14,130 nucleotides of DNA from positions 1 to 14,130 of the forward strand of contig CAMJVA010000014.1 in assembly GCA_946409145.1 (NCBI GenBank), read 5' to 3'. The notes below the pieces were generated by a model, which worked only from the letters and a program-made list of their open reading frames with translations, was not told the origin of the DNA and ran no database searches. Position numbers and translations under genes: made by a program. This document shows, piece by piece, positions 5,806 to 13,243 of this stretch (positions are counted from its first letter, which is position 1; each line of letters opens with the position of its first letter). Source of the stretch: an uncultured Enterococcus sp. GTDB lineage: Bacteria; Bacillota; Bacilli; Lactobacillales; Enterococcaceae.

Positions 5806-7123
5806 GTCGTTTGTGCTCCTTTCCTAATTTTAAACTATCTAAAACAGGGACCATTAAAGCGGCAATAAATCCCCCAGAAAAACCATTGTTGTAAAGATTT
5901 AATCCTCCGTGAAGGTAGCCCACATTGGTCACTAGTGCAATGTGGAAAAAACCAGCTAAAATACCAAAAGGTGCCCCGTAAAAACCAGAAATCGGACCTA
6001 AAGTAGTAGAAAAAAGCGCCGCTAATAAAAAACTGGTGGCATTCATATCGTAAATATTAACTACACCTCCCAAATAAACACCTAGTAAAACTGGTAAGGA
6101 GTTAAAGGGATGATTTCCATAAGCGGAAAAACCAATTACAGAAATCACTGCCCCAAGTACAGGACCGTTTAATTGACCTTTCATTAAAAGTAAATAGCCA
6201 ATGGTCAAAAAGCCCATGAGTCCCATGTTAATTAAGGTGGAACCTAATCCTTGTAAGGTGACAAAGTCCGTCATAATTTTTCCGGAACTTTTAAACAAAG
6301 TTATTAAATGAAAACTTTTATCTTGTAAACAATAAAAAATTCCTAAGATAAGTAAGACCAAAGAAAAAATAATTAACATCTTTAATAAAAAGTCATGACT
6401 GTTGTGAGAAATCACATGATTATTCGTAATTTCCCAACCAAACATGCGAAAAATACCCGTAAGTAACATGCTGATCATGCCACAAGTAAAGCCTACATTA
6501 TAAAGATTAAATCCTTGAGTAAAACTTTGGAAATGGGTGGCTAAAGGGGGTAAAATAAAACCAATAATAATTCCAGTAAGATAGCCTAGAAAAAGCCCTA
6601 CACCTAAAGGAAATTTTCCAGAAAAAGCCAGCATACTTACTACAGGAGATAAGGAAGAGCCAAAAAAAGCGACTAAAGCATAACTTTGAAAGGAACGCTT
6701 TTGATGAATGGAAAATAAATAGGTTCCTAGTAATAGTGGGAGAGAATTAACAATATTTTTCCCAAAAAAACTAAAACCAGAAATCATAAAAAAGGCAGCC
6801 ATTAAAGGGCCGGTAATGGGAATTTTTTGCCAAAAGCTAATACCCACAACAAATAAAGTCATCATTCCCCCATTAACAAAAGCCGCACCTAGACCTCCTA
6901 AAGCAATATAGTCAGTAATGAGTGGGGAAGGGGAAGTAAAAATTATTTTTAATTGGGTAAAAAGTTCAGGATAGTCACTTAAAATAAAACCTGTGAGCAG
7001 TAAAAATAATCCATAAGCAAAAAGTAACGGATAAATTTTATGCTTTTTAGGATAAAGTGTGCGACTATTTTTCGGTCGTAAAATTAATGGTTCACTGTTA
7101 AATTTCTCTTGATTTTTTTCCAT
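5768..7123 (-). CDS. DUF1576-type polytopic membrane protein with internal duplication
   Basis: A 451-residue membrane protein; I assign it to the DUF1576 family from its repeated motifs, with function unknown. A lone N-terminal segment (about 31-49) is followed by two homologous halves, about 71-216 and 286-424. Matching elements are DYIALGGLGAAFVN against DFVTLQGLGSTLIN, NSLPLLLGTYL (126-136) against NSLPVLLGVYL (341-351), and GFNLYNVGF (204-212) against GLNLYNNGF (407-415). A linking membrane segment lies near 248-266. Each half is rich in Gly, Asn and Pro within hydrophobic stretches, as in channels and transporters with pseudo-twofold symmetry. The start ATG has AAGGGGG upstream. It heads a two-gene unit with the overlapping small gene downstream. 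A transport role is inference. Confidence 0.82.
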   Translation of the reverse strand: MEKNQEKFNSEPLILRPKNSRTLYPKKHKIYPLLFAYGLFLLLTGFILSDYPELFTQLKIIFTSPSPLITDYIALGGLGAAFVNGGMMTLFVVGISFWQKIPITGPLMAAFFMISGFSFFGKNIVNSLPLLLGTYLFSIHQKRSFQSYALVAFFGSSLSPVVSMLAFSGKFPLGVGLFLGYLTGIIIGFILPPLATHFQSFTQGFNLYNVGFTCGMISMLLTGIFRMFGWEITNNHVISHNSHDFLLKMLIIFSLVLLILGIFYCLQDKSFHLITLFKSSGKIMTDFVTLQGLGSTLINMGLMGFLTIGYLLLMKGQLNGPVLGAVISVIGFSAYGNHPFNSLPVLLGVYLGGVVNIYDMNATSFLLAALFSTTLGPISGFYGAPFGILAGFFHIALVTNVGYLHGGLNLYNNGFSGGFIAALMVPVLDSLKLGKEHKRLGRALKSKKNSR

Positions 7124-7167
7124 AAAGGCCCCCTTTTTTTAATAAAAATCCTCTTTCTTTAATTTTT

Positions 7168-7196
7168 ATTGTATCATAGATTGTCTTGACTCTAAA
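7168..7196 (-). promoter_or_regulatory. Promoter of the DUF1576 unit
   Basis: On the minus strand TTTAGA (7191-7196), a 17-base spacer and TACAAT (7168-7173) with an upstream TG (TGATACAAT) form an extended -10 promoter. The start of transcription would be near 7161, upstream of the ribosome binding site of the gene starting at 7123. Confidence 0.65.
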
Positions 7197-7232
7197 AGAG
7201 GAGTAATCTTAAAGAAAATGAAGCAATAACAT

Positions 7233-7261
7233 TTCAAAAATATAGTCTAATCCTTTAAAAT
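7233..7261 (+). promoter_or_regulatory. Possible sortase promoter
   Basis: TTCAAA (7233-7238) and TAAAAT (7256-7261) are 17 bases apart and would give a very short leader to the ribosome binding site AGGGAGAG at 7271-7278. TATAGT at 7241-7246 and TTGACT at 7186-7191 are alternative elements without good partners. The assignment is uncertain. Confidence 0.3.
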
Positions 7262-7284
7262 GAAAATAGTAGGGAGAGTTTCTG

Positions 7285-8460
7285 TTGTCAAAAAAGAAAA
7301 AAAAGAAAAAATTTCGTTTACTTGATGTTCTCATGGTGTTTATTTTACTTTTAGGAATTGGAGTTTTAGCCTATCCTTTTGCAAGAGACACCTTAAATGA
7401 TTATTTAGCCCAAGAGCTCATTGCTTCTTACCAAAAAAAAGCCAATGAAAAAAATGCCCAAGAAACGGAAAAAATTAAAGCTAAAATGGCTGAAGAAAAT
7501 AAGGCCTTAGCTGAGAAAAATGGTACCCCAGGCTTAACGGATTTTAATCAAGCTGTAGATGAAAAAAATGCCCAAAATGTGACCACTGATTTTTTAGCGC
7601 AACACACCATTGGCTCTATTACTATTCCCAAGATTTCTATTGATTTACCTATTTTTGATACTACCTCAGAAATTTTTCTCCAAAAAGGAATCACCTTATT
7701 ACAAGGAAGTTCTTATCCCACTGGAGGAGAAAGCACGCACGCTGTGTTATCTGGTCATCGTGGCTTAGCTGAAGCGAAATTATTTACTGATTTACCTGAA
7801 TTAAAAATCGGCGATGAATTTTATCTAACAGTGAATAAAGAAACTTTAGCTTATGAAGTAGAAGCTATTAAAGTGGTGAAACCTGATGAAACGGAAAGTT
7901 TAAAAATCCAACCGGGACGAGATTTAGTCACTTTATTAACTTGTACCCCTTACATGGTTAATTCTCATCGTCTATTAGTCACCGGTCACCGAGTGCCTTA
8001 TGTGAAGGCAGCTGAGAAAAAAGTTTTAGAGACGAAAAATAAAAAGGAATATAAATTTATTTTTTGGCTATTAGGAAGTCTTTTAGGTTTAATTTTACTG
8101 TTTCTTTTCTTTTATCATTTATTGCGCTACTTAGGAATAAGAAAAAATTCTTACGGTCTTTCTTTAAAAGTAGTGGATAATGAGGGAAAACCTCTGTTAG
8201 TTTCAGGAGAGCTTTTAACGAAAAATGGCAAAAAAAATCTTAAAAGAAATGGGCAATCTTTAATTTTAACCACGAATGATCAAGGAATCATGGCAATGGA
8301 TGACTTAAAGGGTGGCCATTATCAACTGAAAGTAGGAGATGTTTCTTTAGAACTTAAGATTAAAAAAGTACAAGATAACGCCTTTACTCTTTCTCTAAAA
8401 AAAGCAGGAAAAGGGATCCTTACGAAAGAAGAAAAAGACTATCTTTTAAAAATGCTTTAA
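7285..8460 (+). CDS. Class C (pilin-type) sortase with extra C-terminal CnaB/SpaA-like domain
   Basis: A 391-residue membrane-bound cysteine transpeptidase. A polylysine N-terminus leads into a membrane segment (about 13-33), then a charged Lys/Glu-rich helical stretch (45-80) and the catalytic domain (about 108-238). Catalytic residues are His158 (LSGHRG), Cys220 (TLLTCTPY) and Arg229 (SHRLLVTGHR); TPTGGES-like and FTDLPELKIGD stretches match class C sortases. A second membrane segment lies at 256-283, also typical. Unusual is the additional tail (about 291-391): VVDNEGKPL, LTTNDQGIMAMDDLKGGHYQL reads like the start and end of a CnaB/SpaA-type beta-sandwich. The usual DP(F/W) lid motif is not seen; GLTDF (83-87) lies there. 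The start is TTG with AGGGAGAG upstream. No pilin or LPxTG substrate is in the window, so its target is unknown. Confidence 0.9.
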   Translation: MSKKKKKKKFRLLDVLMVFILLLGIGVLAYPFARDTLNDYLAQELIASYQKKANEKNAQETEKIKAKMAEENKALAEKNGTPGLTDFNQAVDEKNAQNVTTDFLAQHTIGSITIPKISIDLPIFDTTSEIFLQKGITLLQGSSYPTGGESTHAVLSGHRGLAEAKLFTDLPELKIGDEFYLTVNKETLAYEVEAIKVVKPDETESLKIQPGRDLVTLLTCTPYMVNSHRLLVTGHRVPYVKAAEKKVLETKNKKEYKFIFWLLGSLLGLILLFLFFYHLLRYLGIRKNSYGLSLKVVDNEGKPLLVSGELLTKNGKKNLKRNGQSLILTTNDQGIMAMDDLKGGHYQLKVGDVSLELKIKKVQDNAFTLSLKKAGKGILTKEEKDYLLKML

Positions 8461-8525
8461 AAAAATTATCAGTAATAAAATTTACAAAAGATGTGAGAGA
8501 GTTATTAATTTTACTAAGATGTAAT

Positions 8526-8559
8526 AAAGGACTGAGATAAAAAATCCCAGTCCTTTTTT
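8526..8559 (+). terminator. Terminator after the sortase gene
   Basis: AAAGGACTG (8526-8534) pairs perfectly with CAGTCCTTT (8548-8556); an inner GAT/ATC pairing continues the stem. A run of T residues to 8559 follows. It separates the sortase from yhgE. Confidence 0.92.
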
Positions 8560-8738
8560 CAAAAAAGTAGGGGCGAGTGTTCTTATTTTTTAAAGGAAAA
8601 AGTTAAAAATTATTTAAGATGTAAAGCAATTATTTTCATAAAAAAGAAAAATTTTCATTTTTTTACAAAAAACACTTTAAAAGAACCAGAAAATTTGACA
8701 CTTTTTTCAATCTGTCAGTTTTTAAAAAAAATCAAATG

Positions 8739-8771
8739 TGCTATATTACCTTTCGTACATTTAACGAGGTG
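8739..8771 (+). promoter_or_regulatory. yhgE promoter (extended -10) and ribosome binding site
   Basis: TGCTATATT is an extended -10 (TATATT at 8742-8747); the -35 position holds only TTTTTA (8719-8724). GAGGTG at 8766-8771 precedes the ATG at 8778. Upstream lies an imperfect dyad (8690-8723, core TGACA ... TGTCA) that could be an operator overlapping the -35 region. Confidence 0.55.
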
Positions 8772-8777
8772 AACTGA

Positions 8778-11465
8778 ATGAAACATATAAAAAATACGCT
8801 CCACTTATTTCGACTAGACTGGCACCGTTTAAGAAAACATCCAGTGGCTTTTCTTTTGGTCATTGCTTTAATGATTTTACCTTCTTTATATGCCTGGTTT
8901 AATATTAAAGCTCTTTGGAATCCTTACGAAAATACGGCAGATTTACCCATTGCGGTTTATAGTGACGACGTGGGGGCCAGTTTTTCCGATGAAAAAATAG
9001 AAATCGGTGAGCAGGTTATTGATAATCTTCACGACAATAAACAGTTAGGTTGGCGCTTTGTAAAATCAGAAAAAGAGTTAACTAACGGAGTAAAATCAGG
9101 AAAATATTTTGCGGGAATTTATTTACCAAAAGAATTTTCTGAAGACTTATTAAGCTTTACAAAAGGTGAAATTCACAAACCAAAAATTGAGTATTACGTG
9201 AACCAAAAAATTAATGCTATTGCCCCAAAAATTACCGACAAAGGTGCTAGTTCCATTCAAAGTACGATTTCTGATGAATTTATTAATACAGCTAGCTCCA
9301 CTTTAATGAAAGTATTTAATGAAATTGGCTTTGATATTGATTCTAATTTAGTTTCTATTACAAAAATTGAAAGTTTAATTCATGATTTGTACGATAACCA
9401 AGATGAAATCAAAGGTTATGCTGATGAAATCGTCGCTTTAAACGGAAAAATGCCAGAGTACAAAGAAAAATTAGCTTTAGCCAATGAATTTACTGAATAC
9501 TTACCAGAAGTAGATGCGCTTACGCAAAAAGTATTAGATTTAAATGCCGCTTTTCCTGAGTTAAAAGAAAAAGCCAGCATTATTTTAGAAATTGAAGAAA
9601 AAATTCCCGAAATTAAAAATGCTGGAAGTCAATTAGCAGAAATTGATAATGATTTTGCGACGATTGAAAAAACCATGAACGATGGAATTTCTGAAGCAAA
9701 AGATGGTTTGGTCTTAATTCAAAACGTCCATGAAGTACTTCCTGATATTGAAACTTTAATTAATAATTCTAAAGATTTTGTGGATTTAGGGGAGCAAGGG
9801 ATTACTGATTTACAAAATAAACTCCCAGATAATCTCAATGAAATTTTAGACACAGTGATTCGCGCCTTAAAACTTTCTGCTTTAAACGTGAAAGAAATTA
9901 CAGAAAATCTTTCTAATTTAGCCACGACGGAAAATCAAGCAGAAGTAGTGAAAGGCTTAGATAATTTAATTAATAGTGTTTCTAGTCAACAACAAATGTT
10001 AACGAATTTAGCAAACTTTTTAACTTATTTAGCTAAAAATAATCCTGATTTAAATCAATATATTACTATCGTCAATAATGCCAACTCTAATTTAGGAGTC
10101 TTAAAAGATCGTTTAAGTCAAATTAAAGAACAAGCTGTTGCTGGTAATATGGATCAAGTGAAACAAGATTTATTAAATCTCTCTTCTATGGCACAAGATA
10201 TTGAAAATAGTTTAGAAGCTTTAGACGGGACGACAATTTCTAATGATCTTTCCAATGCTTTAAGTAAAACTTTAGAAACCTTAAACGCAGCAGACAGTGT
10301 TTTAACTAAAGCTCAAGCTATGGACTTAGAAAGCTTTTTAACCAGCACAGAAAAAACAGTAGCTGATGCCATTACTCTTTTAGAAAAATATCAAGCACAA
10401 CTGCCAGAAATTCAAAAAGAAGTCCACGATGCGAATACTTTATTAAATGGTCATATGGACGAAATTGTTTCAGCCATTGAAACTGGGAGCGATCTTTACA
10501 AAAACAAACTCCCAACCTTAGAAGAAAAATTACAACAAGGGGCCGACTTTATTACTAATGATTGGCCAGGAATTAAAGAAGATTTAACGAACACTTTAAA
10601 GATGGTCAACGACAAATTCCCCCAAGTGGAAGATGCTTTAAATATGGCTAGCACCATGATTCAAGAAGACGGTCCAATGCTTTTAGAAGGATTAAATAAA
10701 GCAGATGCTGCCTTAGATAAATTAGAAGGCAATGTGGACTTAGGGGAAATTATTTCTTTACTGAAATTAGATGCCCAAAAAGAAAGTGACTTTTTCACTT
10801 CACCAGTAGAACTGCAAACAAACGCCATGTATCCTATGCCAAATAATGGTTCTGCTTCCACTCCTTTTTACACAGCTTTATGTTTATGGGTAGGAGCGTT
10901 ATTATTATCTAGTGTGGCTACTACTGATGTTTATTTAGAAAAAGAAGACAAAGATAAATATTCTAAGCGGGAACAATTTTCTGCTCGACTTTTAAGCTTC
11001 TTAACCATTGGTTTGTTCCAAGGTATCATTGTTTCTTTAGGAAATTTATTCTTGTTACACGTGTACACAGTAGAACCTGTTTTATCCGTGGTCTTTGCTC
11101 TGGTCGTGGCTTTAAGTTTTATGGCAGTGGTTTATATGTTAGCGGCACTCTTTGGTAACCTTGGAAAAGGGATTGCCATTATTATATTAGTGTTATCCAT
11201 TTCTGGTGGGGGAGGAAATTATCCTATTCAATTATCTGGAAAATTCTTCCAACTCATTAATCCTTTATTACCATTTACCCATGCTGTGGATTTATTAAGA
11301 GAACCCGCTGGAGGAATTTATTGGCCGAATGTTTGGCCAGACTTCTGGTTCTTAACGCTTTTATTTGTAGCCGTTATTGTTTTAGGAATTGTTTTTTATC
11401 CAAGAATTTCTCGCTTCAGTAAAAAACTCGCTGAGTATTCTCATAAATCACATTTCTTCCATTAA
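8778..11465 (+). CDS. yhgE: YhgE/Pip family envelope protein
   Basis: An 895-residue membrane protein of the YhgE/Pip family, related to ABC-2 permeases and to EsaA-type secretion factors; Pip of Lactococcus is a phage receptor. A first membrane segment (about 22-40) runs into the family hallmark LPSLYAWFNI and WNPYENTADLPIAV. Residues about 150-660 form an extracellular, Leu/Glu/Asn-rich helical region with proline-phased repeats at 225-282 and 541-650. The C-terminal membrane part has segments near 697-716, 737-760, 767-792, 797-810 and 857-875, with the conserved GGGGNYPIQLSGKFFQ and PLLPFTHAVDLLREPAGG between the last two. Length is at the usual family size. It is a single-gene unit with its own promoter and terminator. 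A TetR-type regulator often found beside yhgE is not present here. Its cellular function in this organism is unknown. Confidence 0.93.
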   Translation: MKHIKNTLHLFRLDWHRLRKHPVAFLLVIALMILPSLYAWFNIKALWNPYENTADLPIAVYSDDVGASFSDEKIEIGEQVIDNLHDNKQLGWRFVKSEKELTNGVKSGKYFAGIYLPKEFSEDLLSFTKGEIHKPKIEYYVNQKINAIAPKITDKGASSIQSTISDEFINTASSTLMKVFNEIGFDIDSNLVSITKIESLIHDLYDNQDEIKGYADEIVALNGKMPEYKEKLALANEFTEYLPEVDALTQKVLDLNAAFPELKEKASIILEIEEKIPEIKNAGSQLAEIDNDFATIEKTMNDGISEAKDGLVLIQNVHEVLPDIETLINNSKDFVDLGEQGITDLQNKLPDNLNEILDTVIRALKLSALNVKEITENLSNLATTENQAEVVKGLDNLINSVSSQQQMLTNLANFLTYLAKNNPDLNQYITIVNNANSNLGVLKDRLSQIKEQAVAGNMDQVKQDLLNLSSMAQDIENSLEALDGTTISNDLSNALSKTLETLNAADSVLTKAQAMDLESFLTSTEKTVADAITLLEKYQAQLPEIQKEVHDANTLLNGHMDEIVSAIETGSDLYKNKLPTLEEKLQQGADFITNDWPGIKEDLTNTLKMVNDKFPQVEDALNMASTMIQEDGPMLLEGLNKADAALDKLEGNVDLGEIISLLKLDAQKESDFFTSPVELQTNAMYPMPNNGSASTPFYTALCLWVGALLLSSVATTDVYLEKEDKDKYSKREQFSARLLSFLTIGLFQGIIVSLGNLFLLHVYTVEPVLSVVFALVVALSFMAVVYMLAALFGNLGKGIAIIILVLSISGGGGNYPIQLSGKFFQLINPLLPFTHAVDLLREPAGGIYWPNVWPDFWFLTLLFVAVIVLGIVFYPRISRFSKKLAEYSHKSHFFH
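9447..9623 (+). repeat. 17-residue proline-phased repeat in YhgE (four units)
   Basis: The motif hydrophobic-Pro-Glu recurs with Pro at residues 226, 243, 260 and 277, exactly 17 apart: MPEYKEKL, LPEVDALT, FPELKEKA, IPEIKNAG. Each unit continues as an amphipathic helix. DNA copies have diverged, so this is an old protein-level repeat. Confidence 0.8.
10398..10727 (+). repeat. 18-residue proline-phased repeat in YhgE
   Basis: Pro occurs at residues 543, 579, 597, 615 and 633, all on one 18-residue lattice; the only missing position is 561 (Asp). Units begin LPEIQKEV, LPTLEEKL, WPGIKEDL, FPQVEDAL and GPMLLEGL. The period is one residue longer than in the first block at 9447-9623. Confidence 0.8.
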
Positions 11466-11469
11466 ACAA

Positions 11470-11503
11470 AAAAGGAAACCTGAAAAAAAGGTTTCCTTTT
11501 TTT
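11470..11503 (+). terminator. Terminator after yhgE
   Basis: AAAAGGAAACC (11470-11480) pairs with GGTTTCCTTTT (11490-11500) across a 9-base A-rich loop, followed by more T residues. It starts five bases after the yhgE stop. Confidence 0.93.
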
Positions 11504-11509
11504 ATTTTG

Positions 11510-11544
11510 TGGTAAAATGAAGCAAAGAAAGAAGATGAGGTGGG
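11510..11544 (+). promoter_or_regulatory. Extended -10 promoter and ribosome binding site that fix the start of the MutS-like gene
   Basis: TGGTAAAAT (TAAAAT at 11513-11518) follows the yhgE terminator at once and has no good -35. Transcription would start near 11525. This places the upstream in-frame ATG at 11517 inside the promoter, and favours the ATG at 11547, which has GAGGTGGG at 11537-11544 in front. Confidence 0.5.
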
Positions 11545-11546
11545 TT

Positions 11547-13202
11547 ATGAATCAAGAGCAATTATTTATTCTAGGGGTCATTGGGTTTATTGTGGTCCTG
11601 TTAATAGGGATTAAAATATATAATGATATTCAACTAAAAAAAATGGTCACTTTGGCTCAAGGAAGATTTCCGCGAGTCATTCCAGGAAAGGATCGGGAAA
11701 AAAGTTTAAAAGAAGCCTTAATGGCTAGTGAAGAAGATAAAAAAGAGGGATTTGTAGATGACTTAACCTGGAGTGATTTAGACGGATATGCCATTTTTCA
11801 AATGATTAACCAAACCTTTTCTAGTATTGGAGCAGAAAAATTGTACAAACGTCTGCGCCAAAGTTTTGGCAAAGATCAGGATAAGTTAGAAAATATTATT
11901 GCTTATTTTAAAGAACATCCCAAAGAAAAAGTAGAAGCTCAGTGGTATTTTGCGCAACTAGGGAAAAAAGATCACAACTTTGTAGAAAGTTATTTGAAAA
12001 ATCCTAAAAGCCAAGAAATTGGGAATCCTTTTATGTATTTAGCTTTGGGATTATTACCTTTAATCAGTATTATTTTAATTTTTATTATTGGAGGCACTGG
12101 GGTTTTACTATTAATTGCCAGTATTTTATTTAATGTTGTATATTATTTCCGGAAGAAAAATATTTTGGAAACGGAACTAGCCAGTATGGGCTATTTAGTT
12201 CAGACCATTCATTGTGCTAAAAGTATGCAAAAAATTAAACAACCGACTCAAGAAGAAATTAAACAAAATTTGAAACCCTTAGAAAAAATTACTAAATTTG
12301 CTTTTTCTTTTGCGGCTAAAAGCAATTCTGAAGCAGATATGTTTATGGAATACTTAAATATGATTTTTCTCATGCCCTTTATTTCTTATAATTTTGTGGT
12401 AAAAATTTTAGGAAAACATCAAGAAGAAGCGAAGAATTTATGGGAACTTTTAGGGGACGTGGAAAGTGCTGGAGCAATTTTAAATTTTAGAGAAGTGATG
12501 CCTTACACTTGTCAACCACAATTTGTTAAAGACATGGCCCTTAAAGGACGGGATGTGTATCATCCTTTGCTAAAAGAGCCTGTTTCAAATAATCTTTCTT
12601 GGGAAAAAAATACCTTAGTGACAGGATCCAACGCTTCAGGAAAATCCACCTATGTTAAAAGTGTAGCGATTAGCTGCCTTTTGGCTCAGTCCATTAACAC
12701 TGCCTTAGCTCAGAGTTTTTCCATGCCTCAAGCGCTGGTTATGAGTTCCATGGCCTTAGAAGACAATATTTTTGAAGGGGAAAGTTATTTTGTGGCAGAA
12801 ATTAAATCGGTGAAACGAATTATTGAAAAAGTTAAAGCTGGAGTACCAGTATTATGTTTTATTGATGAAATTTTAAAAGGGACAAATACCATTGAACGCA
12901 TTGCGGCTTCAAGTTCCATTGTTTCTTGGTTATCGGAAAAAAATCTTTTATCCTTTGTAGCCACTCACGATATTGAACTCACGGAAATTTTAAAAGATAA
13001 GTGTGATAACGTTCATTTTTCAGAAACAGTGGGAGAAAATGGAGTCTTTTTTGACTATAAATTAAAACAAGGACCTTCAAAAACTAGAAACGCTTTAGCT
13101 TTATTAAAAGTTATGAATTATCCTAGTGAAATTGTGGATAAAGCAAAAGAAGAAGCCAGTTATTTTGAAAAAAATAAAGCATGGAAAACTTTAGAAGAAT
13201 AA
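11547..13202 (+). CDS. Membrane-anchored MutS-type ATPase
   Basis: A 551-residue protein (561 if the ATG at 11517 were used) with a MutS C-terminal ATPase domain but no mismatch-recognition domain. An N-terminal membrane segment (about 6-25) and two adjoining segments (about 162-200) precede the family stretch; another hydrophobic stretch lies near 271-287. DDLTWSDLDGYAIF (71-84) is a conserved block of this MutS-related subfamily. Walker A is TGSNASGKST (359-368), Walker B is CFIDE with Asp440 and Glu441, ILKGTNTIER (442-451) is the MutS signature, and His474 in VATHD completes the site. It is not MutS1 or MutS2: it lacks the DNA-clamp and Smr parts. A role at the membrane is implied, but substrate and partners are unknown. 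Confidence 0.88.
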   Translation: MNQEQLFILGVIGFIVVLLIGIKIYNDIQLKKMVTLAQGRFPRVIPGKDREKSLKEALMASEEDKKEGFVDDLTWSDLDGYAIFQMINQTFSSIGAEKLYKRLRQSFGKDQDKLENIIAYFKEHPKEKVEAQWYFAQLGKKDHNFVESYLKNPKSQEIGNPFMYLALGLLPLISIILIFIIGGTGVLLLIASILFNVVYYFRKKNILETELASMGYLVQTIHCAKSMQKIKQPTQEEIKQNLKPLEKITKFAFSFAAKSNSEADMFMEYLNMIFLMPFISYNFVVKILGKHQEEAKNLWELLGDVESAGAILNFREVMPYTCQPQFVKDMALKGRDVYHPLLKEPVSNNLSWEKNTLVTGSNASGKSTYVKSVAISCLLAQSINTALAQSFSMPQALVMSSMALEDNIFEGESYFVAEIKSVKRIIEKVKAGVPVLCFIDEILKGTNTIERIAASSSIVSWLSEKNLLSFVATHDIELTEILKDKCDNVHFSETVGENGVFFDYKLKQGPSKTRNALALLKVMNYPSEIVDKAKEEASYFEKNKAWKTLEE

Positions 13203-13207
13203 AAAAT

Positions 13208-13239
13208 AAAAGGCGTCCTAAAAAAGGGCGCCTTTTATT
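13208..13239. terminator. Bidirectional terminator between the MutS-like and VanZ-RDD genes
   Basis: AAAAGGCGTCC (13208-13218) pairs with GGGCGCCTTTT (13226-13236), one G-U pair included, around a 7-base loop. T-rich tails exist on both strands. It lies between two convergent stop codons (13202 and 13244). Confidence 0.92.
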
Positions 13240-13243
13240 TTCT

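Larger units (their letters stand above)
8461..8777. other. 317-base intergenic region between the sortase and yhgE
   Basis: It holds the sortase terminator (8526-8559), a very AT-rich middle part (about 8560-8690) in which I see no gene or RNA, an imperfect dyad (8690-8723), and the yhgE promoter and ribosome binding site (8739-8771). No open frame with a ribosome binding site was recognised. Confidence 0.7.

Noticed and set aside
3704..8683. Shared TTTTAAAGTGTTTT-like strings at 3704-3717, 4601-4614 and, inverted, about 8669-8683, taken as a repeated regulatory site
   Set aside because: In sequence this AT-rich a few matching 14-mers are expected by chance in 14 kb, and the positions relative to genes differ (after ecsB, inside the trmB upstream element, far upstream of yhgE).
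8560..8690. Small RNA or short gene in the AT-rich stretch between the sortase and yhgE
   Set aside because: No ribosome binding site with a start, no promoter-terminator pair and no strong secondary structure could be identified.
11517..11546. ATG at 11517 as the start of the MutS-like gene
   Set aside because: It has no good ribosome binding site and overlaps a likely extended -10; the ATG at 11547 has GAGGTGGG in front and starts just before the first membrane segment. The longer form is not fully excluded.
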